Shown here: positions 16,135 to 25,472 of the stretch, one piece after another
Layout: each line of letters opens with the position of its first letter
Position numbering within the stretch: position 1 is the first letter of the stretch
Assembly (NCBI RefSeq): GCF_042655305.1
Contig: NZ_JBHSLR010000009.1
Length of the DNA stretch: 64,000 nt
Direction: 5' to 3' (one strand)
From: Arcanobacterium_A bovis
GTDB taxonomy: Bacteria; Actinomycetota; Actinomycetes; Actinomycetales; Actinomycetaceae
Program-made: the position numbers and the translations under genes
Notes under the pieces: model-generated
The model's input: only the letters and a program-made list of their open reading frames with translations
Told to the model about the DNA's origin: nothing
The model's database searches: none

Positions 16135-19100
16135 TCAACGAAAATCTCGAGAAGATACCTTCACCCCGAGTTCAACTTCCTTAAAACCGTCCGCAATAAG
16201 ATTCACTACATCATCTCCTCTTTCCACTTTCCCTCGAACGAGTAGACCCTGATGATATCTCACTAAAGTGCTATACCTGTTCCACAACGCTTCTGAGCAA
16301 ACTATATTCAGCAGCCCTGTTTCGTCTTCCAAGGAGATAAAAGTAATCCCTCCGGCAGTTCTTGGGCGTTGCCGATGCGTCACAACCCCTGCAACCCAAA
16401 CTCGCGTTCCTGCCTCCGTATTTCGTACCTCGGCAACCGTACGCACGTCGTCGTTATCGATGCGAGGTCTCAAAATATCCATCACATGTTTATGCGGAGA
16501 AATCGCCATACTTTGCAGGTCAGCATAAACTTCTTCCGCTTCCGTCATTTCAGGAAGATTGGGAACACTAACTCCCACTTCCGTTCCAAGAATGGCAGGC
16601 TGGAAGTAATTTCCCTGCTTAATGCCTGTGTAGGACAGCGCTTGCGCCACCCACGTCCCTTCTCGCCTTTTCATTTTCAAACTCTCAAGCGCTCCACTTG
16701 CCGATAAACTTTTTAACTCCTCGGTGTTTAACTCTGCTCTGTGCGCGAGATCTGCCACTGATTCAAACTGTTTTACGGATCTCGCTGCAAGGATTCTCTC
16801 AATTGCCCGCTTGCATCCTTTAATATTTGAAAGCCCCAAGCGAATCCCTAAATCTGGATGCGCGTTTACAAGCGGGTGTTTCTTTACAGTGTGCTTGTGC
16901 TGCACTTGTGTTTTCTCCACTTGAGTATGCTCGCCCGAATGACACACATCCACTGGCAAAATAAGAATTCCATGTTGGCGCGCATCGGTGAGTAAGGTCT
17001 GTGGCGAATAAAATCCCATTGGCTGTGCAGCCAAAATTCCCGCATAGAAAAATTCGGGATAATACACTTTCAGCCAAGCGCTCGCATATACCAAATATGC
17101 AAAAGAGAAGGAGTGTGACTCTGGAAACCCAAAATCAGCGAAAGCATGTAGCTTACGGAAAATTATTTCGCATGTTTCGTCATCAACTCCACGCTTTTTC
17201 ATTCCGGCCACCATTTCAGCATGCAGCTCCTCCATTTTTTCATGGCTGCGTTTGCTACCCATTGCTTTTCGCAACCTATCCGCTTGAGCTGGACTAAAAC
17301 CTGCCACATCAATAGCCATTTGCATCAGCTGTTCTTGAAACAGCGGAACTCCAAGGGTCTTTTTCAAGGACTTTTCCAACAGCGGATGCAGATAAGTTAT
17401 CGCTTCTCTCCCCCGACGACGGTTGAGATAGGGGTTCACTGAGTCACCTTGTATCGGCCCTGGACGAATAAGAGCTACTTCGATCACGATATCGTAAAAA
17501 GTGCGCGGTTGTAGTCGCGGTAGCGTTGCCATCTGCGCTCGTGATTCAACTTGAAAAACTCCCACCGTATCCGCCGCGCAAAGCAAATCAAAAACTCTGC
17601 TATCTTCCTGATTTACGTTATATAGATGCAGATCAGATCCATCATCGGCACGTATTCCGAAATCTTTTAATGAGGTAAAAGCAATCTTTAACGCTGTAAG
17701 CATGCCCAAACCAAGCAGATCGAATTTCACTAATCCGGCCTCTGCGCAGTCGTCTTTATCCCATTGCAATACGGTACGGTTGCGCTTATTGGCCCACCCA
17801 ACTGGACACACCTCAACTACCGGGCGATCGCATATGACCATGCCTCCCGAATGAATTCCCAAATGACGTGGTAAATTTTGAATTTTTGACACAAAATACT
17901 CCACGTGTGAGGGCATATGTGAACTAGATTTCGGCTCCAGAACCCCTCGTTCATCAGCACGTACGCTACTTTTACGCTCAAAGTCTTTTGCCCAAGCGTC
18001 AGAGATTCCATCGTTATACCCAAAAACTCTTGCTACATCGCGAATAGCCGAACGACGTCGATATGTTATTACATTCGCAACTTGCGCAGCATGTTTTCTG
18101 CCATAGCGCTCGTATACATGCTGAATCACTTCTTCGCGCAGCCGGGCTTCAATGTCTAAATCGATATCTGGCGGACCCGACCTACCCGGAGAAATAAACC
18201 GCTCAAAAAGCATCTTATGCTTAACTGCATCAACTGCAGTGATCCCCAAAGCAAAACATACTGCCGAATTAGCAGCTGATCCCCTACCTTGACACCAAAT
18301 TCCGCGCGTCCTACAAAACTCCACAATCTCATGAACAATCAAAAAATATCCAGCAAACCCTAGTGCCAAAATAATTTCTAGCTCATGATCTATTTGTCTC
18401 CAAGCCACGGTATTTTCTTGGCGCGATCCGTATCTTTTTGTTCCTTGTTTTTCAACCAGTTCACGTAACCATGTAGCTTCTGTATGCTGGGCAGGAACGG
18501 GAAAAGGTGGTAACTGCGGCGCCACAAGAGTTAAGTCGAATGCACACTCCCGGCCAATCTCCGCAGCCGTATCAACCGCTTCAAGATGGTCATAGTGGAT
18601 AATTTCCATTTCATTTCCTGAGCGCAAATAGCTCCCCCAGCTTGGCAGAGAAAATGCCAAGTCCTCTACAGTTTCTCCCGCGCGAATAGCCGCCAAAACG
18701 TCGCTGAGTGGCACGTCCTTAAATCGAGCGCTATGCACATTATTGGTAGCAACCACTCGCACTCCCGCTTTCTTAGCTAAATTCACCAGAACATCGTTTC
18801 TTTCTCGTTCTAGCGGCTGCCCCCAATTTGTGATCTCCACAGCTACTGAATCTTTTCCGAAGAGCTGAATCAAACGATCAAGTTCTGAATAGGCTTTATC
18901 AAAGGCCCACATCCCTCTCTCTTCTTCAAGTGCCGAGCGCACATACCCCTTCCGGCATCCGGTAAGTATCTGCCAATACCCTTTCCCCGAATCAGACAGC
19001 ATCTCCAAATTAATAGACGATTTTCCTTTTTCGCCCGATTTAAGCATTCCTTCACTAAGAGTTCGAGAAAGACGCCGGTATCCATCTGTATCGCGTGCTA

Positions 19101-19383
19101 AAACAATTACGTGTTTGGCTTGTGGATCACGTTGACCAGCCCGTGTTTTTAATTCACCCGTACTATCCGCAATAGATATTTCAGATCCAATAATGGTAGG
19201 GAGTCCTGCTGCACGCGCAGCAGTTGAGAGTTGTACAACACCAGGTAAACCATCGTGATCGGTTAAAGCAATACCTTCTAGTTCCAATTCCACAGCGCGT
19301 TGTACAAGCTCTGCCGGCATCGATGCCCCATCAAGAAAACTATAAGCAGAGTGCACATGAAGTTCGGAATAAGGACGCATCAT
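16135..19383 (-). CDS. dnaE2: Error-prone DNA polymerase III alpha subunit DnaE2 (ImuC)
   Basis: C-family polymerase of 1082 residues that carries out translesion synthesis in damage-induced mutagenesis. The N-terminal PHP domain is seen (LHVHSAYSFLDGAS, ALTDHDGLPG), the palm carries catalytic aspartates in PDIDLDIEARLREE (about residue 400), then the fingers, a helix-hairpin-helix region and a C-terminal OB fold (VAGVVTHRQRP, FISLEDETG). Its ATG overlaps the imuB stop by 4 bases, so it is the third gene of the imuA'-imuB-dnaE2 operon under the LexA box at 21.75 kb. Dependence on ImuA' and ImuB is established for the mycobacterial mutasome. Confidence 0.97.
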   Translation of the reverse strand: MMRPYSELHVHSAYSFLDGASMPAELVQRAVELELEGIALTDHDGLPGVVQLSTAARAAGLPTIIGSEISIADSTGELKTRAGQRDPQAKHVIVLARDTDGYRRLSRTLSEGMLKSGEKGKSSINLEMLSDSGKGYWQILTGCRKGYVRSALEEERGMWAFDKAYSELDRLIQLFGKDSVAVEITNWGQPLERERNDVLVNLAKKAGVRVVATNNVHSARFKDVPLSDVLAAIRAGETVEDLAFSLPSWGSYLRSGNEMEIIHYDHLEAVDTAAEIGRECAFDLTLVAPQLPPFPVPAQHTEATWLRELVEKQGTKRYGSRQENTVAWRQIDHELEIILALGFAGYFLIVHEIVEFCRTRGIWCQGRGSAANSAVCFALGITAVDAVKHKMLFERFISPGRSGPPDIDLDIEARLREEVIQHVYERYGRKHAAQVANVITYRRRSAIRDVARVFGYNDGISDAWAKDFERKSSVRADERGVLEPKSSSHMPSHVEYFVSKIQNLPRHLGIHSGGMVICDRPVVEVCPVGWANKRNRTVLQWDKDDCAEAGLVKFDLLGLGMLTALKIAFTSLKDFGIRADDGSDLHLYNVNQEDSRVFDLLCAADTVGVFQVESRAQMATLPRLQPRTFYDIVIEVALIRPGPIQGDSVNPYLNRRRGREAITYLHPLLEKSLKKTLGVPLFQEQLMQMAIDVAGFSPAQADRLRKAMGSKRSHEKMEELHAEMVAGMKKRGVDDETCEIIFRKLHAFADFGFPESHSFSFAYLVYASAWLKVYYPEFFYAGILAAQPMGFYSPQTLLTDARQHGILILPVDVCHSGEHTQVEKTQVQHKHTVKKHPLVNAHPDLGIRLGLSNIKGCKRAIERILAARSVKQFESVADLAHRAELNTEELKSLSASGALESLKMKRREGTWVAQALSYTGIKQGNYFQPAILGTEVGVSVPNLPEMTEAEEVYADLQSMAISPHKHVMDILRPRIDNDDVRTVAEVRNTEAGTRVWVAGVVTHRQRPRTAGGITFISLEDETGLLNIVCSEALWNRYSTLVRYHQGLLVRGKVERGDDVVNLIADGFKEVELGVKVSSRDFR

Positions 19384-20960
19384 GTGTATTCACCTACTAA
19401 ACGCCATCCAGCTGAATCCCATCGGCAAAGAAAAGCATGTAAATCATCAAGCACCACTTCACACCACACGTGATCTGTTTCTTTTTTCGGCGCCCACCAT
19501 TGTCTCCGATGTAACCAAGGCGCAGAATAGCTGTTTATTTCACCTGAATATCTCTGTGAGTTAAAGAAAACAGGTTCAACAAATCCGCAACCATGCACAC
19601 AATAGAATCGACCTAGCGAATTAACTACACATACGTGCCCCTGTACATCACAAATTGTTATTGGCTCATATGTTTCCAATATTTTTCTTGGCCAAGGTCT
19701 TGGTATCGCACCTGGCCAAGATCCATCTTTCCCCTTATCAGCGGAGTTATTTCCACATTCCCATGGCTCGAGCTTATATGCTGTATTCGGAGCTAACTGG
19801 GCTTTCAAAGTAGGAATCAGAACTTTTTCTTGACCAACTAAAGCTTGCAGACGGTTAATTGCTTTATGAGCAAGTTCTGAGTAGCTGTCCTCCCTGCCCC
19901 ATAACACGCCTTGTGAAAATCCTGCCGGAAAAAGACTTTGAGCTCGTATTTCGAGGTAAGTAACGCTTTGCCCCTCATCGTCAGAATCGCTCTCATGCAA
20001 TTGCTCCATCCAGACTTTGAGCTGCCAGCGAGTGCGATCCACAATGGTTGGAACGTCCACTGCATCTAAATGCCACGTTCTGCTCAGTTCTTTAGAATCT
20101 GAGGTTCGCACATACACACAGAGTTCTTTTGCAAAACAACTTTCTCGCTCGAGTAATTGCACTAACTCATTTCCAAGTTCTCGTGCTAAAAAGGCAAAGC
20201 TCTCACTGTTTGTTACAGGAGGATCGAGATTTCGTTTTACCGCAATATAGCGGCGTAATTCTTCTTTTTGTTCGGGTAAGGAAAACTCTAATTCAAGTAA
20301 GGAGAATGCAAACTGCGCGATATATCCGAAACGACTATAAAGTAAAGACTTGTCTAGGGCACGAAGATCAGCGAGGGTAGCAATACCAAGCAATTGTAAA
20401 TCTGCAATAAATGTTTTCATCTGCGCTTGGAGCTTCGGAGAGAAACATGCATGCTCGAGAGCTTCAACTGGCAAAGGGTCAAGATACGTTTGGGCGTTTT
20501 CAACAAATTGATCGTTATATGCAGCCAATATTGCACATAAAGTCCCTTCACCAAAACCAATATGTGCCTCATGTCCGGTATCTTCAGTTATCTTCCCCAA
20601 GATTTCCTCCGCTAGCTTTTCTTGGGAGCCAAACATCCTTACCGCACCACGCGTCTGAAAAATAAGCATGCCAGGACGCAAGATGGTGAGGCTGGAAACA
20701 AAATTTTCACAAGCCTTCATGACTTTTTCGAAATTGAAATTCTCCAAGTCAAGACGCCGGCGCACCAGTTCGATCTCAGGAGCTGAGGCTTTGGCGTAAC
20801 GTTTTTTCATTCCGTACGAAATTCCCAGCTGAGCTGCTTTACTATCAAAGCTTACGATCCCGTTATGGTCGTAGACTGCCACTCCTTCTTGCTGCTTAAT
20901 AAAACCGTGCGAACGCAATGTTTCTACAGGCCACAAAGGAATCCACACAACTGCGTGCAT
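19380..20960 (-). CDS. imuB: ImuB, Y-family polymerase-like mutasome subunit
   Basis: 526-residue Y-family-like protein. ImuB proteins are known to be catalytically inactive adaptors that link DnaE2 to the beta clamp; consistent with this, the first strand reads VVWIPLWPVE rather than carrying the DxD of active Y polymerases. Palm and little-finger regions are recognisable (HIGFGEGTLCAILAAYN; LLGIATLADLRALDKSLLYS). The C-terminus is divergent and I cannot point to a definite clamp-binding motif. It begins right after the imuA' stop and overlaps dnaE2. Confidence 0.93.
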   Translation of the reverse strand: MHAVVWIPLWPVETLRSHGFIKQQEGVAVYDHNGIVSFDSKAAQLGISYGMKKRYAKASAPEIELVRRRLDLENFNFEKVMKACENFVSSLTILRPGMLIFQTRGAVRMFGSQEKLAEEILGKITEDTGHEAHIGFGEGTLCAILAAYNDQFVENAQTYLDPLPVEALEHACFSPKLQAQMKTFIADLQLLGIATLADLRALDKSLLYSRFGYIAQFAFSLLELEFSLPEQKEELRRYIAVKRNLDPPVTNSESFAFLARELGNELVQLLERESCFAKELCVYVRTSDSKELSRTWHLDAVDVPTIVDRTRWQLKVWMEQLHESDSDDEGQSVTYLEIRAQSLFPAGFSQGVLWGREDSYSELAHKAINRLQALVGQEKVLIPTLKAQLAPNTAYKLEPWECGNNSADKGKDGSWPGAIPRPWPRKILETYEPITICDVQGHVCVVNSLGRFYCVHGCGFVEPVFFNSQRYSGEINSYSAPWLHRRQWWAPKKETDHVWCEVVLDDLHAFLCRWDSAGWRLVGEYT

Positions 20961-20961
20961 A

Positions 20962-21693
20962 TTATTTCACCACCGCTAATTTAGGAATAACCGTATCAAG
21001 TACTTCTTCAGCATCGGGCGAATGCTGCTTTCGTGTAATACCTGCGTTATTGAAATTCCATCCATGCATTCCAAAGTTCAGGTACGCTGTTCCGTATTTA
21101 GATGTGAACTGGTAGGCAACTTCGCGAATATGTCCGCGCCCACGCGAAATTCCTCCAATTCCCTGCACAGCACAGTGGAATCGAAAAAGATCGCCATTCC
21201 AGCTATCGGAAACAACTAACGTATTTTTGAGCCGTGCTCGTTTAGTAATAAGCATTTCTTCACGTGCGCGAAACCGCATTCCTTCCAAAAGCACCACGTC
21301 AAAGCCGTCAATGGCAGCAAAAAGAACATGCGAAGTAAGGGACTCTACAGCGGGAACATACACAAAGCGCTCTGTTTCCACTCCACTTTTAAGCAAAAAA
21401 TCCCATCCCACATCGCTTGCTCCCAAAAGTGCAACCCAAGCTCCTTGCTGCGAAGCGATTCCAGCTATAAGCGCAGCTGCCGCCCCTGATCCTCGCACGT
21501 TAATTACTTCAGCTTTCGGAATGCCATAAGGAAAAACATTCCGAAGGGAATCTGGAACCGTAAACGCTTTGCGAGCTGTTTGCGCAAAAAGCTCATTATT
21601 TTCGGATACGGGCCAGGACTCAACTACACGCATCCCTGTACGCAGCTGAGCTTGCGCAAGTACGCGCCGTGCCACGTTCAGTCGATCGTCCAT
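20962..21693 (-). CDS. ImuA'-like mutasome accessory protein
   Basis: 243 residues with a RecA-like core but no clear Walker A; ordered segments AEVINVRGSGAAAALIAGIA and GAWVALLGASDVGWDFLL correspond to the ATPase-like strands. Position as the first gene of the operon with imuB and dnaE2 identifies it as ImuA', which in mycobacteria is required for damage-induced mutagenesis. A strong ribosome-binding site (GGGGAG) lies 6 bases before the ATG, and a perfect LexA box lies 51 bases upstream. Confidence 0.88.
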   Translation of the reverse strand: MDDRLNVARRVLAQAQLRTGMRVVESWPVSENNELFAQTARKAFTVPDSLRNVFPYGIPKAEVINVRGSGAAAALIAGIASQQGAWVALLGASDVGWDFLLKSGVETERFVYVPAVESLTSHVLFAAIDGFDVVLLEGMRFRAREEMLITKRARLKNTLVVSDSWNGDLFRFHCAVQGIGGISRGRGHIREVAYQFTSKYGTAYLNFGMHGWNFNNAGITRKQHSPDAEEVLDTVIPKLAVVK

Positions 21694-21744
21694 AGTTCAC
21701 TCCCCATATATTCGATTTCGGATCAGCTAACACCAACCCATGCT

Positions 21745-21760
21745 TCGAACGCCTGTTCGA
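21745..21760. promoter_or_regulatory. LexA (SOS) box of the mutasome operon
   Basis: TCGAACGCCTGTTCGA is a perfect 6-4-6 palindrome matching the actinobacterial LexA operator TCGAAC-N4-GTTCGA. It lies 51 bases upstream of the imuA' start. A possible promoter downstream on the minus strand is TTGGTG, 17 bases, GAATAT. The gene on the other side (trmL) begins 128 bases away. Confidence 0.93.
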
Positions 21761-21876
21761 TAAAATATTAAATTACTTCTCCCGCCAAAAACAATGTCCA
21801 CTTCCAAATCCAGCCCCAATAATGAGGCATTTAAAGCAAAATTGCCCAAAATACCAGCAGCGAAGAAAAAGTGAGC

Positions 21877-21882
21877 TAACCT
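21877..21882 (+). promoter_or_regulatory. -10 box of leaderless trmL promoter
   Basis: TAACCT, 6 bases, then the GTG at 21889. Confidence 0.6.
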
Positions 21883-21888
21883 AGTTTC

Positions 21889-22365
21889 GTGCTTCACATT
21901 GTTTTTCATGAACCAAAAATTCCCGGCAACACCGGCAACGCAATCAGACTTTCTGCTTGCACCGGAGCGCGGCTCCATCTCATAGAGCCGCTCGCCTTCA
22001 ATTTTTCAGATACTCACCTAAAACGCGCTGGCCTCGACTATCACGACCTCGCCGACGTCGTCATTCATAAAAACTGGATGGAAGCGAAAGAATACTTCGG
22101 CGACGAGTGCCGCATCTTTGCATTTACCTCGCACACCGAAAATAACTACGCCCACGAGCAGTATCGCGACGGCGATGTGCTACTTTTTGGAACAGAACCA
22201 ACTGGGCTGCCTGACGACGTACTCAACGACCCGCGACTCACTAAGTGGCTCCGCATTCCAATGCTCCCCTCGCGCAGATCCCTCAACCTCGCCAACTCGG
22301 CATCAATAGCGATTTATGAGGCGTGGCGTCAGCTAGACTTCCCAGGCGCATCGGATATTTCTTAG
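21889..22365 (+). CDS. trmL: tRNA (cytidine/uridine(34)-2'-O)-methyltransferase TrmL
   Basis: 158-residue SPOUT methyltransferase that modifies the wobble base of tRNA-Leu in characterised members. Signatures run through the whole length: HIVFHEPKIPGNTGNAIRL at the start (the Asn-rich motif 1), LLFGTEPTGLP (motif 2) and the knot IPMLPSRRSLNLANSASIA (motif 3, SAM site). Length is typical of TrmL/YibK, which lacks extra domains. The GTG start is supported by the leaderless -10 box. Confidence 0.95.
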   Translation: MLHIVFHEPKIPGNTGNAIRLSACTGARLHLIEPLAFNFSDTHLKRAGLDYHDLADVVIHKNWMEAKEYFGDECRIFAFTSHTENNYAHEQYRDGDVLLFGTEPTGLPDDVLNDPRLTKWLRIPMLPSRRSLNLANSASIAIYEAWRQLDFPGASDIS

Positions 22366-22476
22366 CAAAAACCACTCCTTCAAAAGCAAAATACACAAAA
22401 ACAATTATCACACGTTCTCAATAACACTGTCTTTACACGGTTGATCCCCTTATGGTTCACAGCGGAAAATTTAGAA

Positions 22477-22800
22477 ATGCAAAATTCATCTGCAGCAGAA
22501 CGTGTCTTGGCATCGGCACTCGCTAAAACCATTCGTAGCCGTCGTACAGCCCTTGGCATGACGCAAGAACAGGTTGCCGCAGAGGCAGACATCGATAAAA
22601 ACCACTACCAACTCATGGAGTCTGCTCGCTCAAACCGGAAGAATAATTCCGCGTTAAATCCGCGTCTACACACGCTTATTCGGCTTTCGCGTGTGCTCGA
22701 ATGCACGGTATCTGATCTCATTGACGACGCAATTAACGAGTACAACCAAGTGGACGAAAACTACCACTCATTTGTGCAATACCGCCCAGGAACCCGCTAA
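22477..22800 (+). CDS. XRE-family helix-turn-helix regulator
   Basis: 107 residues. The helix-turn-helix is IRSRRTALGMTQEQVAAEAD followed by DKNHYQLMESARS, a Cro/C1-type DNA-binding fold, with LSRVLECTVSDLID as the last HTH helix. There is no sensor or effector domain and no toxin gene beside it. The start is uncertain: ATG 22477 gives a compact family-like protein, but no clear ribosome-binding site precedes it, and a TTG at 22441 is in frame. It ends 12 bases before the convergent SpoU-type methyltransferase. Confidence 0.85.
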   Translation: MQNSSAAERVLASALAKTIRSRRTALGMTQEQVAAEADIDKNHYQLMESARSNRKNNSALNPRLHTLIRLSRVLECTVSDLIDDAINEYNQVDENYHSFVQYRPGTR

Positions 22801-22812
22801 CCGCCGTCGTAA

Positions 22813-23673
22813 TTAATTGCGAATCCGCAACTCCCACGCGGCGAGAGCGCCCGCTGACGCAACGTTGAGCGAATCCACTTGCCGCGCCATTGGAATGACA
22901 ACGCTATGGTGAGTGCTTGCAATGGTGCGAGAGCTCAGCCCATCTCCTTCAGTTCCCAAAACTATCGCGATCTTCGAATTGGGATCACGGACTTCTGGAA
23001 GCGCAGCAAACTCAGAAAGAGGTTTAGCATCCTCACGCAGCGCCAAAGACGCCGTAATCCAACCATTCTCGTGTAAAGTTTCGATAGAGCGTGGCCAATT
23101 GTTGATACGAGTCCACGGAATTTGAAAAACATTGCCCATCGACACTTTCACCGAACGCCGATATAAAGGATCAGCACACGACTGCGTCACTAGAATTCCG
23201 TCAATTCCAAGAGCTGCGGCGGAACGAAATATTGCGCCAACGTTCGTGTGGTCAACCAGATCTTCCAACACAAAAATTCGAGCAGGACCTTGTCCAAGGT
23301 TTTCTTGTCCAAGATTTTGGAGAAAAGTCTCTACATCAACCAGCGGAGGCCTGTTCATCGATGCCATCGCCCCACGGTGAATACGATATCCAGTTATTTG
23401 TTCAAGATCGTCAATTGATGTAACGAAAATTGGAATATCAGCTACGCACTCTCCCACTCGTTCTAGCATCGCCTGAATATCTGTCAGCCACCGCGGCGCA
23501 GCAAGAATGGCCCGTGGACGGTGTCCTGCCTCCAAGCTGCGTTCAATGACTTTTATTCCTTCAGCCAGGTAAAGTCCACGTTCAGTTTCGAGCTTTTTAC
23601 GCAGAGCTACATCGGTGAGCCGTATAAAGTCATCTAAGCGCGAATCATTTAGATCATTCAGTTCGATAATCAC
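22813..23673 (-). CDS. TrmH/SpoU-family RNA 2'-O-methyltransferase
   Basis: 286 residues. An N-terminal SpoU substrate-binding domain (FIRLTDVALRKKLETERG, AEGIKVIERSLEAG) precedes the SPOUT knot with VLEDLVDHTNVGAIFRSAAA (motif 1), IVLGTEGDGLS (motif 2) and IPMARQVDSLNVASAGALA (motif 3). Likely target is rRNA or tRNA; the site is not predictable. I prefer GTG 23673 to the in-frame start at 23718 because homologous N-termini begin with VIIELNDLND-like sequence and a CATTCT box sits 6 bases upstream. Confidence 0.92.
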   Translation of the reverse strand: MIIELNDLNDSRLDDFIRLTDVALRKKLETERGLYLAEGIKVIERSLEAGHRPRAILAAPRWLTDIQAMLERVGECVADIPIFVTSIDDLEQITGYRIHRGAMASMNRPPLVDVETFLQNLGQENLGQGPARIFVLEDLVDHTNVGAIFRSAAALGIDGILVTQSCADPLYRRSVKVSMGNVFQIPWTRINNWPRSIETLHENGWITASLALREDAKPLSEFAALPEVRDPNSKIAIVLGTEGDGLSSRTIASTHHSVVIPMARQVDSLNVASAGALAAWELRIRN

Positions 23674-23717
23674 GTGTACAGAATGCCACGATTCTCCAAA
23701 AAGACAAATCCGACGCA

Positions 23718-23748
23718 CGGGGAGGGTGCGAATATCGCACCCTCCCCG
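23718..23748. terminator. Perfect 13-bp hairpin between SpoU-type and SPFH genes
   Basis: CGGGGAGGGTGCG, a five-base loop, and CGCACCCTCCCCG. It lies 50 bases downstream of the SPFH gene stop, so it probably ends the NfeD-SPFH transcript; there is no long T run. Confidence 0.75.
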
Positions 23749-23798
23749 AAGTCACCACAATAACAGTGGTCTACTTTTGAAATTTTCTCCCCGTGAAA

Positions 23799-24923
23799 TT
23801 ATTGCTTCTCAGGATCTTCCTCTGCACCTGCTTCAGGAAGATCGACAATGCTATCGGCAGGGTTTAACTTCTTTCCAGTGTGCAGAGTTGAGTCTTCTAC
23901 CTCACTGCTTGCCTTTGAAACTTCACCACGGGCCGAAGCCAGCGCTTCATCTACATCCTCAAGATTGGTTGCAGCAAGAGCGTCGGAAATATTTGCCTCG
24001 CCATCAAAATCAACAGCTACAGCTTCATCCGATCCGGCACCCGAAAATCCCTTTGTGACCGCATCAAGTGCAGCGGTGAGCTCGGTAGGAACAATCCAAA
24101 GCTTCGAAGACGAAGAGTTTGCAATCAATGGCAACGTCTTAATGTACTCGTAGGAAAGCAACTTAGGATCTGCATTTCCACGGTGCACAGCATCGAACAC
24201 TTGCAAAATTGCGCGAGATTCGCCTTGTGCTTTCAAAATAGTGGACTGAGCTTGGCCTTCTGCGCGAAGAATCGCAGACTGCTTTTCACCTTCAGCTGTC
24301 AGAATTGCAGATTGCTTCACACCCTCAGCAGTCAAAATAGCTGCACGGCGATCTCGCTCTGCCTTCATCTGCTGTTCCATTGCAGACTGAACAGTTGCCG
24401 GCGGATCAATAGCTTTCAATTCGACACGCGATACTCGGATACCCCAGCGTCCGGTGGCTTCATCCAAGACACCACGCAACTGACCGTTGATCTGGTCACG
24501 ACCAGTAAGTGCTTGTTCCATATCCATTGCGCCAATGATATTTCGTAGCGTTGTAACAGCGAGCTGCTCAATTGCTGACATAGGATCAGCAATTTCATAA
24601 GTTGCGGCCTCCGGCTGCGTCACCTGGTAATAAATCACCGTGTCGATATTGACTACGATATTATCCGAAGTAATAACAGGTTGCGGCGGGAAAGGAACAA
24701 CTTGTTCACGCATATCGATTCGCTGCCGAACAGAATCGATAAACGGAACGAGAAAGTGCAAACCGGGCGTAAGTGTCTTGTGGTACTTACCCAAGCGTTC
24801 AACAATCACCGTATAGCCCTGATGAACTTGCAAAACCGAACGGATCACAGCCACGACGATCAGCAGAACAAATACTGCCAACACCACTGTGGCGACAGTT
24901 CCTCCTATTGCTGCAGCGTTCAT
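23799..24923 (-). CDS. SPFH/band-7 (stomatin-like, QmcA-type) membrane protein
   Basis: 374 residues: one N-terminal membrane helix (residues 8-30), the SPFH domain (GYTVIVERLGKYHKTLTPGL to about 200), then a helical stretch with four decapeptide-like repeats of the form AILxAEGxKQS (about residues 195-240), which should form a long rod. The C-terminal 80 residues are acidic and disordered. Such proteins assemble into ring-like cages at lipid microdomains and often control membrane proteases. AAGAGG before the ATG is a good ribosome-binding site. The NfeD gene directly upstream is its usual partner. Confidence 0.95.
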   Translation of the reverse strand: MNAAAIGGTVATVVLAVFVLLIVVAVIRSVLQVHQGYTVIVERLGKYHKTLTPGLHFLVPFIDSVRQRIDMREQVVPFPPQPVITSDNIVVNIDTVIYYQVTQPEAATYEIADPMSAIEQLAVTTLRNIIGAMDMEQALTGRDQINGQLRGVLDEATGRWGIRVSRVELKAIDPPATVQSAMEQQMKAERDRRAAILTAEGVKQSAILTAEGEKQSAILRAEGQAQSTILKAQGESRAILQVFDAVHRGNADPKLLSYEYIKTLPLIANSSSSKLWIVPTELTAALDAVTKGFSGAGSDEAVAVDFDGEANISDALAATNLEDVDEALASARGEVSKASSEVEDSTLHTGKKLNPADSIVDLPEAGAEEDPEKQ

Positions 24924-24956
24924 ATGAACCTCTTTTCTTGTTATGAGTGCTGTCGG

Positions 24957-25376
24957 TTATTTAGGCGCAACGATAACCGTCACACCACGGATTTCTTTCA
25001 CGACGACGTCGACACCAGGGTCAATATCTCCTGCTTCAGTTGCTGCAGTCCACACGTCACCGCCAATTTTCACTCGTCCGGAAGAATGAGTAACTAGCGT
25101 CAGAGTTACTGCATCTTGCCCAGCAAGCGCGTAAACATTTGAATTACCTGTAGATGAATCATTAACGTGCTTGCGTGCCCAAGGACGGATAAATACCAGC
25201 AAAAGCACCGAAATCACTGCAAATACGATGATTTGCACCACCAAGGAATCCGTTGCTACTGCAGTGAATACCGCCGCAAAAGCGCCGCCAGCAAGCATTA
25301 AAAAGGTGAAATCTACAGTGAGAGTTTCGAGAATCAACAAGACGATTGCGATAATCGCCCAAATCCCCCAAGTCAT
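24957..25376 (-). CDS. NfeD-family membrane protein
   Basis: 139 residues: three to four N-terminal hydrophobic segments (starting IWAIIAIVLLILETLTVDF) and a C-terminal OB fold (GQDAVTLTLVTHSSGRVKIG, then VKEIRGVTVIVAP). This short NfeD form lacks the ClpP-like protease domain. The known association of NfeD with SPFH proteins fits its place 33 bases before the SPFH gene. The ribosome-binding site is CAGGTG. Confidence 0.93.
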   Translation of the reverse strand: MTWGIWAIIAIVLLILETLTVDFTFLMLAGGAFAAVFTAVATDSLVVQIIVFAVISVLLLVFIRPWARKHVNDSSTGNSNVYALAGQDAVTLTLVTHSSGRVKIGGDVWTAATEAGDIDPGVDVVVKEIRGVTVIVAPK

Positions 25377-25472
25377 CTGAACACCTGCTTCGATTAAGAA
25401 TTTTCTTGCATCCTGTTAGCTATGTTACCTGAGCAACTCTCGCAATATAGTCATACTACAGACTGATTTTTC

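Noticed and set aside
22477..22800. Toxin-antitoxin module with the XRE protein as antitoxin
   Set aside because: Neighbours are two rRNA/tRNA methyltransferases; no toxin-like gene is adjacent.
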